Shown one piece after another: positions 43,376 to 54,129 of a stretch of 64,000 bases of DNA (the stretch's first letter is position 1; each line of letters begins with the position of its first letter). The notes under the pieces are model-generated. The model had not been told where the DNA came from. It did not search any database and worked only from the letters and a program-made list of their open reading frames with translations. The position numbers and the translations under genes were made by a program. Origin of the DNA: Oreohelix idahoensis (lineage: Eukaryota > Mollusca > Gastropoda > Stylommatophora > Oreohelicidae); contig JAMPIV010012258.1 in the NCBI GenBank assembly GCA_024509875.1, forward strand, positions 372,001-436,000, read 5' to 3'.

Positions 43376-44583
43376 TCAGGATCTGTAGGGTTCTGGCACT
43401 CGGTGAACGTTGTATTCATTCATAGCACTGCGCTTAGCTTCAATGACAGGTGCCATCACATCTGATGAAGCATCAAACCAGTCATTTGACTTTGCTGTTT
43501 TCTTACCAAAGGTGGCAAGTGCAGTACTTTGAATGGTGTTCCGTAGATGCTCCCAGTTCTCTGTAATAGTATCACCATGCTGAGGGCTACTGAGCACTTT
43601 CTCGAAGGTCGCAGTGAATTGAGCGATCATGAAAGGGACTGACATCTTGCTGGTATCAATGCGTGGTTTCCCTTCATGTCTGACACGATAGAGTTTTCTT
43701 GGTTGTGCTCTGATTTTGCAGCAAACCAAGGAGTGATCTGTATCACAGTCTGCACTATGGTACGAGCGCGTGGAGAGCACAGACCTGAGGAGTGGCCTTC
43801 TGACTAGAATCAGGTCAAGTTGGTGCCAGTGCTTGGATCGTGGGTGTCTCCATGACACCTTATGCTGGGGTTTTGTCTGAAAGTAGGTGTTGGTCACGCA
43901 GAGGTCATGGTGGACGCACAACTCTAAGAGCCGTTGTCCATTTTCATTCATCTTGCCAATACCAAACCTGCCCAGACATGAAGGCCATGAAACATTATCG
44001 GCACCCACTGTAGCGTTAAAGTCACCAAGGAGAACAAGCTGTTCTTGCCTAGGTATGCTTTTGATAATTGCTGTTAGATTCTCGTAGAACTCATCTTTAG
44101 CTTCTGAGGCAGAGTACAGAGTAGGAGCATACACACTGACAAGGGTGATGGGACCTGTGCTAGTTTGCAGGCGGAGCATTAACAGGCGTTCTGATCCATT
44201 CTCGCCTGGTTCAACCATTTTAGTTAGCGATTTTTTTACCCCAAAACCTACTCCGTGTTCTCTAGCTTTATTAAGATCTTTCCCTTGCCAATAAAATGTG
44301 TAGTCCTTCTCGCTCACCGTTCCAGAGCCCGCCAGGCGCGTTTCCTGAAGTGCAGCTATATCCACCTGAAGTCGTTTAAGCTCATCATTAATTATGGCTG
44401 TCTTCCTTACATCGTTTACATCCTGTAAGTTTTCGGATAGTCCAGTCAACATAGTCCGGACGTTCCAGCATCCCAATCTGAGAGTTTGCTTATTTCTATT
44501 TTTTCGATAATTGCTTGGTGCAAACTTTTCTGTCCACAGTTCGGGTTTGACCCTAATCCCCATGCACCCAATGGGGAAAGCAG
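43376..44583 (-). CDS. RTE-like LINE, endonuclease domain
   Basis: About 400 codons. APE endonuclease motifs in order: LGCWNVRTM (Asn), AALQETRLAGSG (Glu), LVLLGDFNATVGADN (Asp/Asn), then SWRHPRSKHWHQLDLILVRR and DTDHSLVCCKIR (Asp-His). The ATG given by the frame (44587) is formed partly by flanking AT repeat, so the true start is upstream and lost by 5' truncation. The C-terminus is shifted near 43380. EN nicks the target to prime cDNA synthesis. Confidence 0.9.
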
Positions 44584-44772
44584 ACATACATATATATATA
44601 TATATATAGCATTTGACGATTCACCGTTCGGGTTTTTGAGTTAGTTGATTAGATGCTGGCGCCATAGTCAACCCTATATTAGTTGCCTCGCAAAGAATGC
44701 ATCAGAGAGCAGTACTCCCGTTCTTTTGTGTGTGTGGTCTCTCCAGGGATCAACGGCAGCTTTGGTTTGCTT

Positions 44773-45050
44773 GGGGAGAGAGAGAGAAAAAGAGAGAGGG
44801 ATAGGGAGAAAGAGACACATAGAGAGACGCAGAGAGAGACAGAGAGAAATAGGGAGAGAGAAACAAAAAGTGGCAGAGACACAGATATAGACAGAGAGAG
44901 AATGATAGAAAGAGAGAGAGAAAAAGAAAGAGATAGAGAGAGAGAGACAGAGAGATATACAGAGAGTGACACAGAGACACAAAGAGAGACACAGAGAGAC
45001 ATAGAGAGACACCGAGAGAGACAAGGAGAGACATAGAGCGACATAGAGAG
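44773..45050 (+). repeat. GA-rich purine tract
   Basis: About 280 bp of (GAGAGACA)-like repeats, nearly pure purine on the plus strand with CA/TA interruptions. All six frames stay open over parts of it; none is believable protein. Confidence 0.95.
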
Positions 45051-45133
45051 TGTAGGTGGGGGAAACACACATGAAAGAGATTTAAAGTTAAAACTTAAAA
45101 GAGAACAAAACAGACATAGAAAAACATAATGGA

Positions 45134-45263
45134 CATATTTGTAGTCTATAGATGTAAATACACATCATATTTGTAGTCTAAAGATGTAAATACACATCAT
45201 ACTTGTAGTCTATAGATGTAAATACACATCATACTTGTAGTCTATAGATGTAAATACACATCA
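45134..45263 (+). repeat. 32-bp tandem repeat, 4 copies
   Basis: Unit CATACTTGTAGTCTATAGAT followed by GTAAATACACAT, period 32 bp, with few differences between copies. Confidence 0.95.
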
Positions 45264-45339
45264 TACCCAGGCGTTGCTATCTTGCTTACCCTAATCAAAC
45301 TTGATAACTCACTCGCCATCATCATCATGTATTGTCCCT

Positions 45340-45513
45340 TTAGCTTCCTTGAGGAGCGTGGCGCCAACACTGCAGTCAGTCCCCTTGTAGGAAGCCTACA
45401 CCCAGCATTCTCGTGCTTTTACGGCAGTGGGTTCTGTAGCGATATGTTTTACATGCTGAGGTTGCCATTTCAATGCAAAGCCTTATATTAGTCGCCTGGT
45501 ACCACATACCTGA
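45340..45513 (+). repeat. Family A repeat copy (A7), 5' part
   Basis: Preceded by (CAT)n. It has CTTGAGGAGCGTGGCGCC, AGGAAGCCTACACCCAGCAT, TTACATGCTGAGGTTGCC and ATTAGTCGCCTGGTACCACA. It is interrupted by a LINE 3' fragment and resumes at 45723 (AGGGGCAGTAGTCC ... CAGAGACCCC). Confidence 0.85.
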
Positions 45514-45709
45514 GGGCACAGCGGGCTGATCATCCGCTTGCCAGTCACTCTGATTACGGAAACAACAATTAATTTTCTGTTGTACCAATAAACGCCACTA
45601 GGCGTAACGGGACAACAGTTGATTTCTTGTTGCCCTAAGGCGCCTCTAGGCGCTCTGGCCACGGACTGCTTTGTCGGTCGGTGGCTAAGGATGGAAGAAG
45701 AAGAAGAAG
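45514..45709 (+). mobile_element. RTE-like LINE 3' fragment inserted in family A
   Basis: 196 bp bracketed by ACCACATACCTGA (45501-45513 and 45710-45722). It ends GTGGCTAAGGATGGAAGAAG and a (GAA)n tail. It resembles the 3' UTR at 18610-18680 (CACTAGGCGTAA, GTGGCCAAGGACCAAAGAGG). A heavily 5'-truncated LINE insertion. Confidence 0.85.
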
Positions 45710-45722
45710 ACCACATACCTGA

Positions 45723-45800
45723 AGGGGCAGTAGTCCTATTTTTTATCTTTGTCTCAACAGAGACCCCAGGGACCAACACGGGGCAAACATGGCTACTGCC
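45723..45800 (+). repeat. Family A repeat copy (A7), 3' part
   Basis: Continues A7 after the insertion: GGGGCAGTAGTCCTATT, then CAGAGACCCCAGG as in the copy at 17.3 kb. Confidence 0.6.
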
Positions 45801-45892
45801 TCCGTGTAGTTCCCGTAAAGGGGGAAGGGGAAAGGGGGGGGGGGTTATGAGGAGACAGCAGAAAGACTGTTCTGTCAGCAGGTCGTAAAAGA

Positions 45893-45990
45893 CCACTTAG
45901 ATGATGATGTGCATGGGGCTAGCAGCATCATTATGAAAAACAAATTGCTACAGAGACTCCAGCAGCTAGAGCCGTGTGATCTATAGGGAC
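45893..45990 (-). repeat. Family A repeat copy, degenerate (A8)
   Basis: Holds the ATGATGATGTGCATGGGGCTA and AACAAATTGCTACAGAGACT parts seen in other copies; the rest is lost. Confidence 0.55.
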
Positions 45991-46341
45991 CTAAATGGAG
46001 TGAAAACGCTGGTAAAGAACAAATGCCAGACAACTTGCAACCTGGAAGAACCAGCACAAGAAAAAACACAAATGCATTACTCTATATATACTGAAGCACA
46101 TTAAAAACGCACCACTATTATATATACTGATGCCGAGAAGCTGGAAAAAAAAGGTGTGGGAATGGATTTTCCCCGTGTTTGTCATGAGGTAGAGAGCGAA
46201 TGGCTGCTGGAATGGAAAGTGCATGATTCAACCCACGGGTTTGTGTACAGACTACATGAAAACATTGAAATTTACACGTGCAACACGATTCCCAACAGCT
46301 ATGACCCTGAAAATGTGTACGCGTTGTGGCAGTATACTCTG

Positions 46342-46349
46342 TATAAAAA
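46342..46349 (+). promoter_or_regulatory. TATA box of Tc1 transposase
   Basis: TATAAAAA, 37 bp upstream of the ATG at 46387. Its place favours this ATG over the upstream in-frame ATG at 46156. Confidence 0.5.
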
Positions 46350-46386
46350 GGCAGTTGAGACAAAGCACACAGTACATGTGCTTGAA

Positions 46387-47400
46387 ATGCCGCGACTATC
46401 TGAAAACTACCGCCAACGAGCCATTGGTATGTTGGAGACCGGAATGAGCTCGCGGGCCATTGCCAGAAGGATGAATTGCTACCACAGCACTATTGTACGT
46501 CTCAATGAACGTTACGTAACCACTGGCAGTGCCCGGGATAGACTTCGGAGTGGCCAACCACGAGTTACTACCCCTGCGCAAGATCGTCATATTGTGCTGA
46601 GTCACCTAAGGAATCGTTCTCTCCCGGCAAGTCAAACAGCAAGAGCAATAGTGGGTAGACGTGGGCAAGTCTCTCGAATGACAGTCATACGACGACTCAG
46701 AGATACAGGCCTTACTGCAAGACGACCTTATGTTGGGCCAAACTTGACTCACATACATCGTCAGCAGCGCCTGCAATGGGCACAGCAACATGTCAGATGG
46801 ACTAGACTGCAGTGGAATGCTGTCCTATTCACAGACGAGAGCAGATTCAACGTATCCTTTGCTGATGGACGTATGCGGATTTGGCGACGGTGTGGAGAGC
46901 GCTTTGCAGATTGCTGTGTTCGTCAGCACAACCGATTTGGAGGTGGCAGTATTCACATTTGGGGAGGATTCAGTTTTCACCATCGCTTGCCTCTTCACGT
47001 CTTCCGTGGAAATGTTAATGGTGTGACATATCGAGAAGAGGTTCTGGATGCATTGGTTGCTCCTGCGTTCACAAATTATCCAGACTTGCAGCTTCTCCAG
47101 CAGGATAACGCACGTGCGCACACCGCATGCATTACGCAGCAATATCTACAGCAGCAGAACATTGTGACGATTGATTGGCCTGCCCTATCACCAGACATGT
47201 CCCCTATAGAACATCTGTGGGACGAGCTTGGACGCAGAGTCTACAGGCAAGGTTCTCCAGCTAAACTGCAACAGCTCGAAGCTGCTCTTACGCGTGAATG
47301 GGACTTGATTCCCCGGAATTTCCTTCAGAGACTTGTGCGTTCCATGCGGAGCCGCTGCCAAGCTTGTTTGCAAGCACACGGTGGACATACCAGATACTGA
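46387..47400 (+). CDS. Tc1 transposase (DD34E), intact
   Basis: 337 codons, usual length for the family. An in-frame ATG 77 codons upstream exists, but homology starts at MPRLSENYRQRAIGML and a TATA box lies just before. N-terminal paired-like helix-turn-helix domain (GMSSRAIARRMNCYHSTIVR; second HTH near VSRMTVIRRLRDTGL), joined by a GSARDRLRSGQPR linker with a GRPR-like hook. Catalytic residues: D in LFTDESRF, D in LLQQDNARAHTA and E in SPIEHLWDELG, with 34 residues between the last two. The W-GGG glycine box reads RFGGGSIHIWGGF. No stop or shift. It binds the terminal repeats and moves the element by cut and paste into TA. Confidence 0.95.
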   Translation: MPRLSENYRQRAIGMLETGMSSRAIARRMNCYHSTIVRLNERYVTTGSARDRLRSGQPRVTTPAQDRHIVLSHLRNRSLPASQTARAIVGRRGQVSRMTVIRRLRDTGLTARRPYVGPNLTHIHRQQRLQWAQQHVRWTRLQWNAVLFTDESRFNVSFADGRMRIWRRCGERFADCCVRQHNRFGGGSIHIWGGFSFHHRLPLHVFRGNVNGVTYREEVLDALVAPAFTNYPDLQLLQQDNARAHTACITQQYLQQQNIVTIDWPALSPDMSPIEHLWDELGRRVYRQGSPAKLQQLEAALTREWDLIPRNFLQRLVRSMRSRCQACLQAHGGHTRY

Positions 47401-47689
47401 GGATAGTGTGAATGAATTTTTTTATTGGTTGCATTTTTGGTTTTCTCCCTTGCCTGCACAGAATGCAATGAATTTCATAACAATCAAATGTACAAATTAA
47501 TGACCAGCATGGATTCATAGGAAAATAAATAAAGATTCCAAATATGTAAACTTGTAAACACTTATATTTACATTTCACACTCTGTTCCTGGATTATACAG
47601 GTGGTGCGTTTTTAATGTGCTTTAGTATATAATTGGGCACGTGTAGTTATCAAGGGTTTCTACGGAGTCCACGAAAGAACAGGACTATT

Positions 47690-47870
47690 GTCCATCAGGC
47701 ATGTCGTACAGTGATGACATAAATGAGATTGTGCATGATGCTGACAACCACATGATGCAAAACTAACCAGAAACCACCGCTGCACGATCATACAATTTTG
47801 GCGCAGGCTTCATGCATGTGTGCCAACTGCTTTTGTGGCTCTATGCTGCATAAGGAACGATAAAGCAGAT
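47690..47870 (-). repeat. Family A repeat copy (A9)
   Basis: Minus-strand copy with GTTCCTTATGCAGCATAGAG, TGCGCCAAAATTGTATGATC, TGGTTTCTGGTTAGTTTTGC and ACGACATGCCTGATGG. It is followed on the plus strand by a (GATGATAGT)n microsatellite (47874-47930), the likely retroposon tail. Confidence 0.75.
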
Positions 47871-47873
47871 GGT

Positions 47874-47930
47874 GATGATAGTGATGATGATGATAGTGAT
47901 GATGATGATAGTGATGATGATGAGTATTGA
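47874..47930 (+). repeat. (GATGATAGT)n microsatellite
   Basis: Joined to the end of family A copy A9. GAT-type repeats sit at the same end of several family A copies. Confidence 0.9.
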
Positions 47931-47939
47931 TGAGAGAGC

Positions 47940-49770
47940 AGCGGGTTTTTTTTTTCTTATACCCTTTCCCTCTTTATTTATTTATTTCTATGTTCAAACA
48001 CCAGTACCTGAAACCAACCACTTTTGTTCCTTGCTCATATTTCTCTATAATCTACTAGACACGCGTGTTCTGGCTTTTGTTTGCTGTTTGGCCTTCACTT
48101 GCTAATAGGACGGTTATGTAGGTAATTGAGTCTATGAAAGTTAGGGTAATTGCAGAATCCTATATTCTGTAGATGCAGATAATGTTATGAGAATGACTCC
48201 CCCCAAAAAAGGCAATTTTTGGGGTGCTTAATCGGTCGTGTGTCCTTTTCGTGATTCACTCTTGCAGCAAGGCGATGGCGCCATTCGTATTATCCTCGAT
48301 TCGATCCTCCAATGAGCATATCACTTCTGTTACTTTTCTCATGTTGTCTTGAGTGTGTAATTTTAGAGTATTTGTCGACTAAGACAAAGTGAGTGAACTG
48401 CAAGATTTATAGAGAAAACACAGATAAGGTGTGAATTCAGAGAGAACTTAAGACGACCTGGGAGGAGGTCTATTAACGCTATCACTCTTTCCAAGCCCAC
48501 AACTCACACATGTAATCTTAAGTATCACCCGCTCTCTTTTCTTTCTCACAGACAGATAGAGAAATAGTAAGAGCTTAAATAGGTATGGATGAAGGTCGTG
48601 AACAGCGCATTAACAAAAGGTTAAAATTTATTCTCTTTTATTCAAAAAAGTTCTCTTTAGCTTGAGTAGAAGAAAATAATGAAAAATCTCAGCACAACAA
48701 TAACTGATTAAATAACAAAGTTAACAATTACATTAATTCTTACATCAAGGAACAAAACCGACAGGCCCCGACAGGGAAAATAAACAAAGAGCTAACAATC
48801 CTTCCGCTTCTGTGGAAAAATACGAAATAACTTAAGTCAGTGTCTTTATGTCTCTGTTCATAAAGCTGGGGATACTTTATAAATCCACCGAAGACGCTAT
48901 CGATGCGCCGTGTTCACACACAAAAAAAAAAAAACACAACAAGATAGGCTGTAGATTAACTCTCTCTATATTCTGACCACTAATACACACCGGGTCCGTA
49001 CCGACCAGTAGACTAAAAAATAGAGGTCAACTCAGGGCAACTTTATTTATGGCGCTCTTATCCGACGCGGCGAATTATAACTGCGTGCCTTGTATATGGT
49101 ACTCGATATGTAATCCGCTTGGGTCTGGTTTGAGACCTTTTGCTGGAATTGTGTACTCCGTTTAAGGATACAGTAAGATAATTTCCATTAAGCTGGCGAT
49201 GATGTGTTGATGGACATGCTGGATGCCACTAAGCTCTGACTTGTTCTAAATAGGCAAGTAGAAAACCACTACTGCACAATACGTGACGTCAGGCTGCGGT
49301 CGCTGGTTCTACACTGCAATGGAATCGATATTCGCGTAGCTTTCCACCAGTTTAACGGGGTTATGCGAAGTGGGTATAGTTGCCAGGCAATTTGACACTC
49401 GTCTTGCTGCAAACCGCTAGACTGGAGGGAGAAATTATGCGTTCCCTCAGCTTGTGTTTGTAGTCAGCTGTTTTAGCAGTAGGGGTACCTGGAACTAAGA
49501 CAAAACATACACCCATTACCTCAAGCAAAATAAAACAAGAACTTTAATGTTATACTTTAGTATTTGTTTTATTATTGCTAGGCAAGCCTCTGTGCTGTCT
49601 CTTTCCACACGAGTTGTCCTCCTGTTAATTCCGCATTATCAATTCTCATCATGCATGCCGCATAGGCTAATATACTGTGTACATACATGTACATCCGAAC
49701 ATTTGCTCTGATAGAAAAAACAATCGACTCAGTGTCCTCTTCCAGCTCAACATATGGGTTGTCCAACCTC
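47940..49770. other. Unassigned AT-rich DNA
   Basis: About 1.8 kb with no supported gene or repeat. A solo LTR cannot be excluded. Confidence 0.4.
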
Positions 49771-49930
49771 ATGAACTGGGTACCAGAGCAACTCCGGGAA
49801 GGTTAAGGAGGCCGGCGTGATGCTGACCACATCACTCCTAGTGTCGATGGTCAAGAAAATATGGGCCTAATACCATGTTCCCAATATGCATCAATGGGCG
49901 TGTAACGGGATCCTTTACCTTTTTTTTTTT
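49771..49930 (+). mobile_element. SINE family D, 5'-truncated copy
   Basis: Body of family D only (GAACTGGGTACCAGAGCAAC ... ACGGGATCCTTTACC), lacking the tRNA-like head. It ends in a T-run. Confidence 0.85.
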
Positions 49931-51150
49931 TACAGAAAATATAATCAATAGATACATTGCACAATTAAACTGTATGCGCCCCGTGGGGGTCGATAGACAA
50001 AAAGGGAAAAGTAATAACCTCCCAAAATGGAATACATACAAGTGCAATGTTTATGCTATTATGATACATTGTGACTTCACATAGGACAGAATTCTTTCAA
50101 TGGCTGGTGGATAGTTTCTAGACTGCCTGGTAAGTTATATCGAAACTACACAATAGCCATTCCATGGTTCCACACCTTGCCATGAGAAGTTGCTCCCAAA
50201 AAATAAATAACTACCTACCACAATTCAGTCGTTATAGCGATCACAGTCACTAGTCAGATTGATATGAATAATTTACACAAATGTTGTTCCCCAAAAGTAA
50301 TGTCAGCTTAAGCTTACCATTTAACCCATTGTAAACACTGACAAAACTATGAGGATATAAACAGATAAAGCATCTGTTAGCTTAGGTTGTTGACTGCGCT
50401 ACATTGACACTGAATAAATTAATGAGGAGTTGTCACAAAAAATAACCGTAAATCACTTATATTGGTTATATGTACACTAATAACTAGACATATATGTTTT
50501 GACAAATGTCAACTCATCCCGAGATACCAATATTTTTAGCAACACGGTCGAATCTTATGCTCACAATTGCCTGTGTCTCATTCGGATTCACCTCAGGTCC
50601 AGGTTTGTTAACGAGTGTAACGGCAGTTAAAATATATCAGGCTATATAGAACGGAAAGGGACGCTGACCTAGCGATTTGCGTTCGCGTGCTTTACACAGG
50701 TGTTCGGGTTGCTCCGCTTTCTAGCGTAAACCCGAGTAACATAAACATTAGTCTAGAAACTACATCAGAGGCACCAAAATTTCATGTAATTCCTAACGTT
50801 ACGCAGCTTTCAAAGCGTTGACTCTCTGCGCCGTTCAACGAAAAGAAGGCTGCCGCCCGTGCATCGGCTAGAGTGGTCAAACCACTATTACGTGTGAGGA
50901 CCTTCCCTGGGGGTGGCGTCCTACAAACATGCACGCAGGTGTGTCTTATGCAATGCTATCTTATGCTGGCAAGCGCTGGCTACTGAGGACCGAGCAATGA
51001 ATTTATTACGAGGGCCAGAAACGAAATCAAAAGCCAGAGACGCCTTGGGGTGGGGGGATCTGAGCGGAAAAAATTAATAAGACTACGGCCGCGATAGAAG
51101 AATTAAGAAAAAACTAAAGTTCATGTAGCCGGTAAGAATAGAAAAATATG
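49931..51150. other. Unassigned DNA
   Basis: No supported feature. No matching 5' LTR for the next element was found here. Confidence 0.4.
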
Positions 51151-51180
51151 CAAAGTAAGGCCGGGAGGGGCTAGGACGGA

Positions 51181-51905
51181 TTGGAAAAGTCAAATTTACT
51201 GTCTCAAATTAAAGGAAAGGTTAAGACTTTCCACATCAATATGTTAAAGCTATTCACAGATAGACCAGAAGAATTCAAGGAAGTTCTGGACTCAGCCTCA
51301 AGTAGTGATACAACTCTTGCTAATCTAGCTGTTGTCAAGGCGGAAGACACTGTTTCTGAAACACATCTGGACTTTCCTCTACCACCCCGTGCATCTACTG
51401 AATCCTGGAAAGATGTAAACATTTCAACAGAATTGTCTTCGATACATCAAGATCAGGATCGCGACATACTCAGGTCTTACTCTGATGTCTTGACCGAAAT
51501 TCCAGGTCACACTAATCTGATCTCTCACGATATCATTCTCACGAATTATCGTCCCATCAAACTGCATCCTTACACTAAACCGTTACACCATAGGTTGGAA
51601 GTGGAAACAGAGATCAACGAAATGCTTCGCAGGGGGGTTATTACACCATCTGAGTCCCCTTATGCGTTTCCCATGGTCATTGTGAAAAAGAAAGATAAAT
51701 CTTTACGGATTTTTATAGATTTTAGACGTCTCAATTGCATTACTGTTACAGATGCCGAGCCAATGCCAGTGTTAGAAGATCTTTTATCTCAAGTTTCTAA
51801 TGCTACCTATTTTAGCAAATTAGATCTCTCTAAGGGATATTGGCAAATCCCTCTTTCAGAAAAGGCCAAAACCACTAACTGCTTTTGTTACTCCACTCGG
51901 ACTTT
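51181..51905 (+). pseudogene. Gmr1-like integrase tail and RT N-half
   Basis: The first about 25 codons read GKVKTFHINMLKLFTDRPEE, the end of an integrase chromatin-side tail. A linker and EIPGHTNLISHDI follow, then RT with PSESPYAFPMVIVKKKDKSL, RIFIDFRRLN (Val/Cys changes from the usual VDYR) and SKLDLSKGYWQIPL. A frame change near 51885-51900 precedes the catalytic part. The start codon is just the first ATG-like position, not a real start. Confidence 0.85.
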
Positions 51906-52534
51906 TCCAAGGGAATTACGTGTGTTTTGGGCTGGTCAATGCGCCTGCGACGTTTGTGCGCATGATGCAAAGACTACTAGGTAACAGACCGGATGTTATT
52001 ACATACATTGATGACACCTGCCTTTTTCATAGTTCATGACAAGAGCACATTGAAGGGCTAAATTCTTTGCTTACCCTGTTACGTAGGCATGGTTTGACAG
52101 TGCGACCTTCCAAGGTCCAAATTGGTTGTTGGGAAATTTCCTTTCTAGGCCACCGCATCGGTCACCACAGTCTATATCCCGTTGACAAAACAGTCAAGCT
52201 CATCTTGGATCTTGATAGACCTACGACGAAGAAACAAGTGAGAAGTCTTCTTGGACTCATACATTTCTATAGGAAATGTATTCCTGATTTCTCGTCTCTG
52301 TCGACTACGCTGTCTTCTCTGACATATAAGGGTGCACCAAATAAAGTTGACTGGTCGAGTGAATGTGAGCAATGCCCGGATCAGATCAAACGTAATGTTT
52401 CTGAATCCCCAATCCTACTGTTGCCTAATATCATTCATTCATTACTCCTCAGAACCGACGCATCTCAGGTGGGAATCGGAGGCTGCTTGATGCAATGGAT
52501 GGACGGTACACCTCACCCCTGTTTATGTGAGTAG
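51886..52534 (+). pseudogene. Gmr1-like RT C-half and RNase H start
   Basis: After the shift: FVTPLGLFQGNYVCFGLVNA, then TYIDDTCLF (catalytic Asp pair kept) and a TGA stop near 52037. It then reads LTLLRRHGLTVRPSKVQIG, SFLGHRIGHHSLYPVD and RSLLGLIHFYRKCIPDFSSL. RNase H begins LLRTDASQVGIGGCLMQW and is shifted near 52525. Confidence 0.85.
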
Positions 52535-52814
52535 GAAGCTCCTCCCAGCAGAAACCCGTTACGCCGCTGGAGAAAGAGAACTTTTGGCTGTGGTTTGGTG
52601 CATGTCCAAGTTGTCACGGTATTTGATGAAGACTCACTCTTGTCTACAAACAGACCCTACGCCTCTAATATATATCAACTCGAAGTCATTTAACAACCCG
52701 AAGCTACATAGGTGGTTCCTTTTGATTCAAGAATACAGTTTCGCCATTTTGCTGATCAGGGTCACGGATAACCGGCTGGCTGACCTATTGGGTAGAAACA
52801 CTACGTGCCAGTAG
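52527..52814 (+). pseudogene. Gmr1-like RNase H, C-terminal part
   Basis: SRKLLPAETRYAAGERELLA (Glu), VVWCMSKLSRYL, QTDPTPLIYI (Asp kept, the usual TDHKPL changed) and NRLADLLGRN near the stop. A relic of the same polyprotein. Confidence 0.85.
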
Positions 52815-53098
52815 AGTACATGTATCAGTTGGGAACCATTCAGTTACTTTAACTAAGATATTGCAACATTTTGTTACAGAAATGACTCTCAGCATGTGTT
52901 TCCTTGAACATACCATCACACTAGTTACATTTATTACTTATTTAATTAGTATTTGAATTTATGCATCTCGTGATTTTCCTTCCTTTATAATTAAGTTATT
53001 AATGTATACAATATATGATATATAATGTGTGACACATATTAACTGTTATGCAAGCACCCCACTGTCCTCAAGCGCGAACTGATGGTTCGTGCTCGGAG

Positions 53099-53110
53099 GC
53101 AAGGGGGAGA
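53099..53110 (+). promoter_or_regulatory. Polypurine tract of second Gmr1-like element
   Basis: GCAAGGGGGAGA directly before TGTTGAGGAC, the presumed LTR start. Confidence 0.65.
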
Positions 53111-54121
53111 TGTTGAGGACTGTATCGGGGGTGTGAAGTAACTTGGATTGTTTGGGTATTTTTTAATTTTATTTTTTTGGTATCGAAGTTTTTGCACCTC
53201 GAAACACCCTCTCAACTATGAATACATGTTCACATTAATGATGATTGTTGATGTTTTAACACAAATGAGAAGGGCTCATATTAGTGTTCATAAAAAGTCA
53301 CGACATGACGGCTCACGAATTCGCGGGTTAACGACTGTTCACAACGATCGTGAACTTTTTTTGACGACGTTGGTAGAACAACGGGACAGTCAGTGGGATT
53401 TTCGCTTTTGAGCGAATTAGAGGCGTTCTGCCCTCTGGAAGAGTGTGAGTGTGTGGCCCATGCCATTCTATTCATGTATGTGGAATAATTATTGATTATG
53501 TATATCTCAACGTGAGAATTCTATTGGAGTTTGATAGATACATGTAAGCTCAAGGTAGGAGCTGTGTAACTCACCCAGTGATGGCAGATTGCAGCATGTA
53601 CGTTCGTTAGAGAACAGTTAAATATAACAGAAGTATATTATCTTCATAGAAATCACGGGTTCTGATAGCATGGGACATGTCTGGTGACAGTCCTATAAAC
53701 TACGAGAGCGTATTCGCTCAGGAACTGAGGCTCAGGTAGCCAGTTCGCTATTTACAAGTCAACGACAGACTTGCATGTGCTATCCGCACAAACTCAGTGC
53801 ATATCTTCCTATAAATCACCAGCAGGATTTCTGGAGTGCCACGAGTTCGTATTGGTTAAAATCGACGTATATCGTAAACTGTTTTGGAACTGTAATGTGT
53901 CGTATAATAAAATATCATGTATTACGTAAATGAATTGTAGAAGTCGTCTATGATAGGCGTCCGAGAAAATTGTATCTGAGTGTGGTGTTCCAGATGCGTT
54001 GTGCAGTCTGTAGTATCGTGGGCATTGCCTAGTTTCACAGAACGTCTCCTAACTCACCAGCAAGTCAAGAGAAGCCATCACCAAACAACAAGAAACCCTA
54101 TAGTGGTCACTCACTAACACA
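53111..54121 (+). repeat. Presumed 3' LTR, second Gmr1-like element
   Basis: Starts TGTTGAGGACTG after the polypurine tract. An AATAAAA signal is at about 53907. The 3' limit is a guess; there is no second LTR to compare. Confidence 0.5.
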
Positions 54122-54129
54122 ACACGGGA

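Larger units (their letters stand above)
46091..47625 (+). mobile_element. Tc1-like DNA transposon, apparently complete
   Basis: 1535 bp with 25-bp terminal inverted repeats, CTGAAGCACATTAAAAACGC at the left and CTAAAGCACATTAAAAACGC inward from the right (one mismatch). TA dinucleotides lie at both sides (46089-46090, 47626-47627). One intact transposase gene occupies the interior. It could be autonomous and active. Copy number and identity among copies would show how recent it is. Confidence 0.95.
51181..54121 (+). mobile_element. Second Gmr1-like element, 5'-truncated relic
   Basis: Plus-strand remnant starting in the integrase C-terminal tail, followed by RT and RNase H, a polypurine tract and a 3' LTR starting TGTTGAGGAC at 53111. 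Integrase again precedes RT, so it shares Gmr1 order with the element at 22-32 kb, but the sequence is quite different. Everything 5' of the integrase tail is missing. The LTR end near 54121 (CACTCACTAACA) is uncertain. Confidence 0.8.

Noticed and set aside
44674..45072. Four overlapping frames of 106-132 codons in the GA-rich tract
   Set aside because: Low-complexity Ser/Leu or Arg/Glu translation of a purine repeat, open in several frames at once.
47940..49770. Solo LTR candidate
   Set aside because: No TG...CA ends with a matching duplication could be found by eye.
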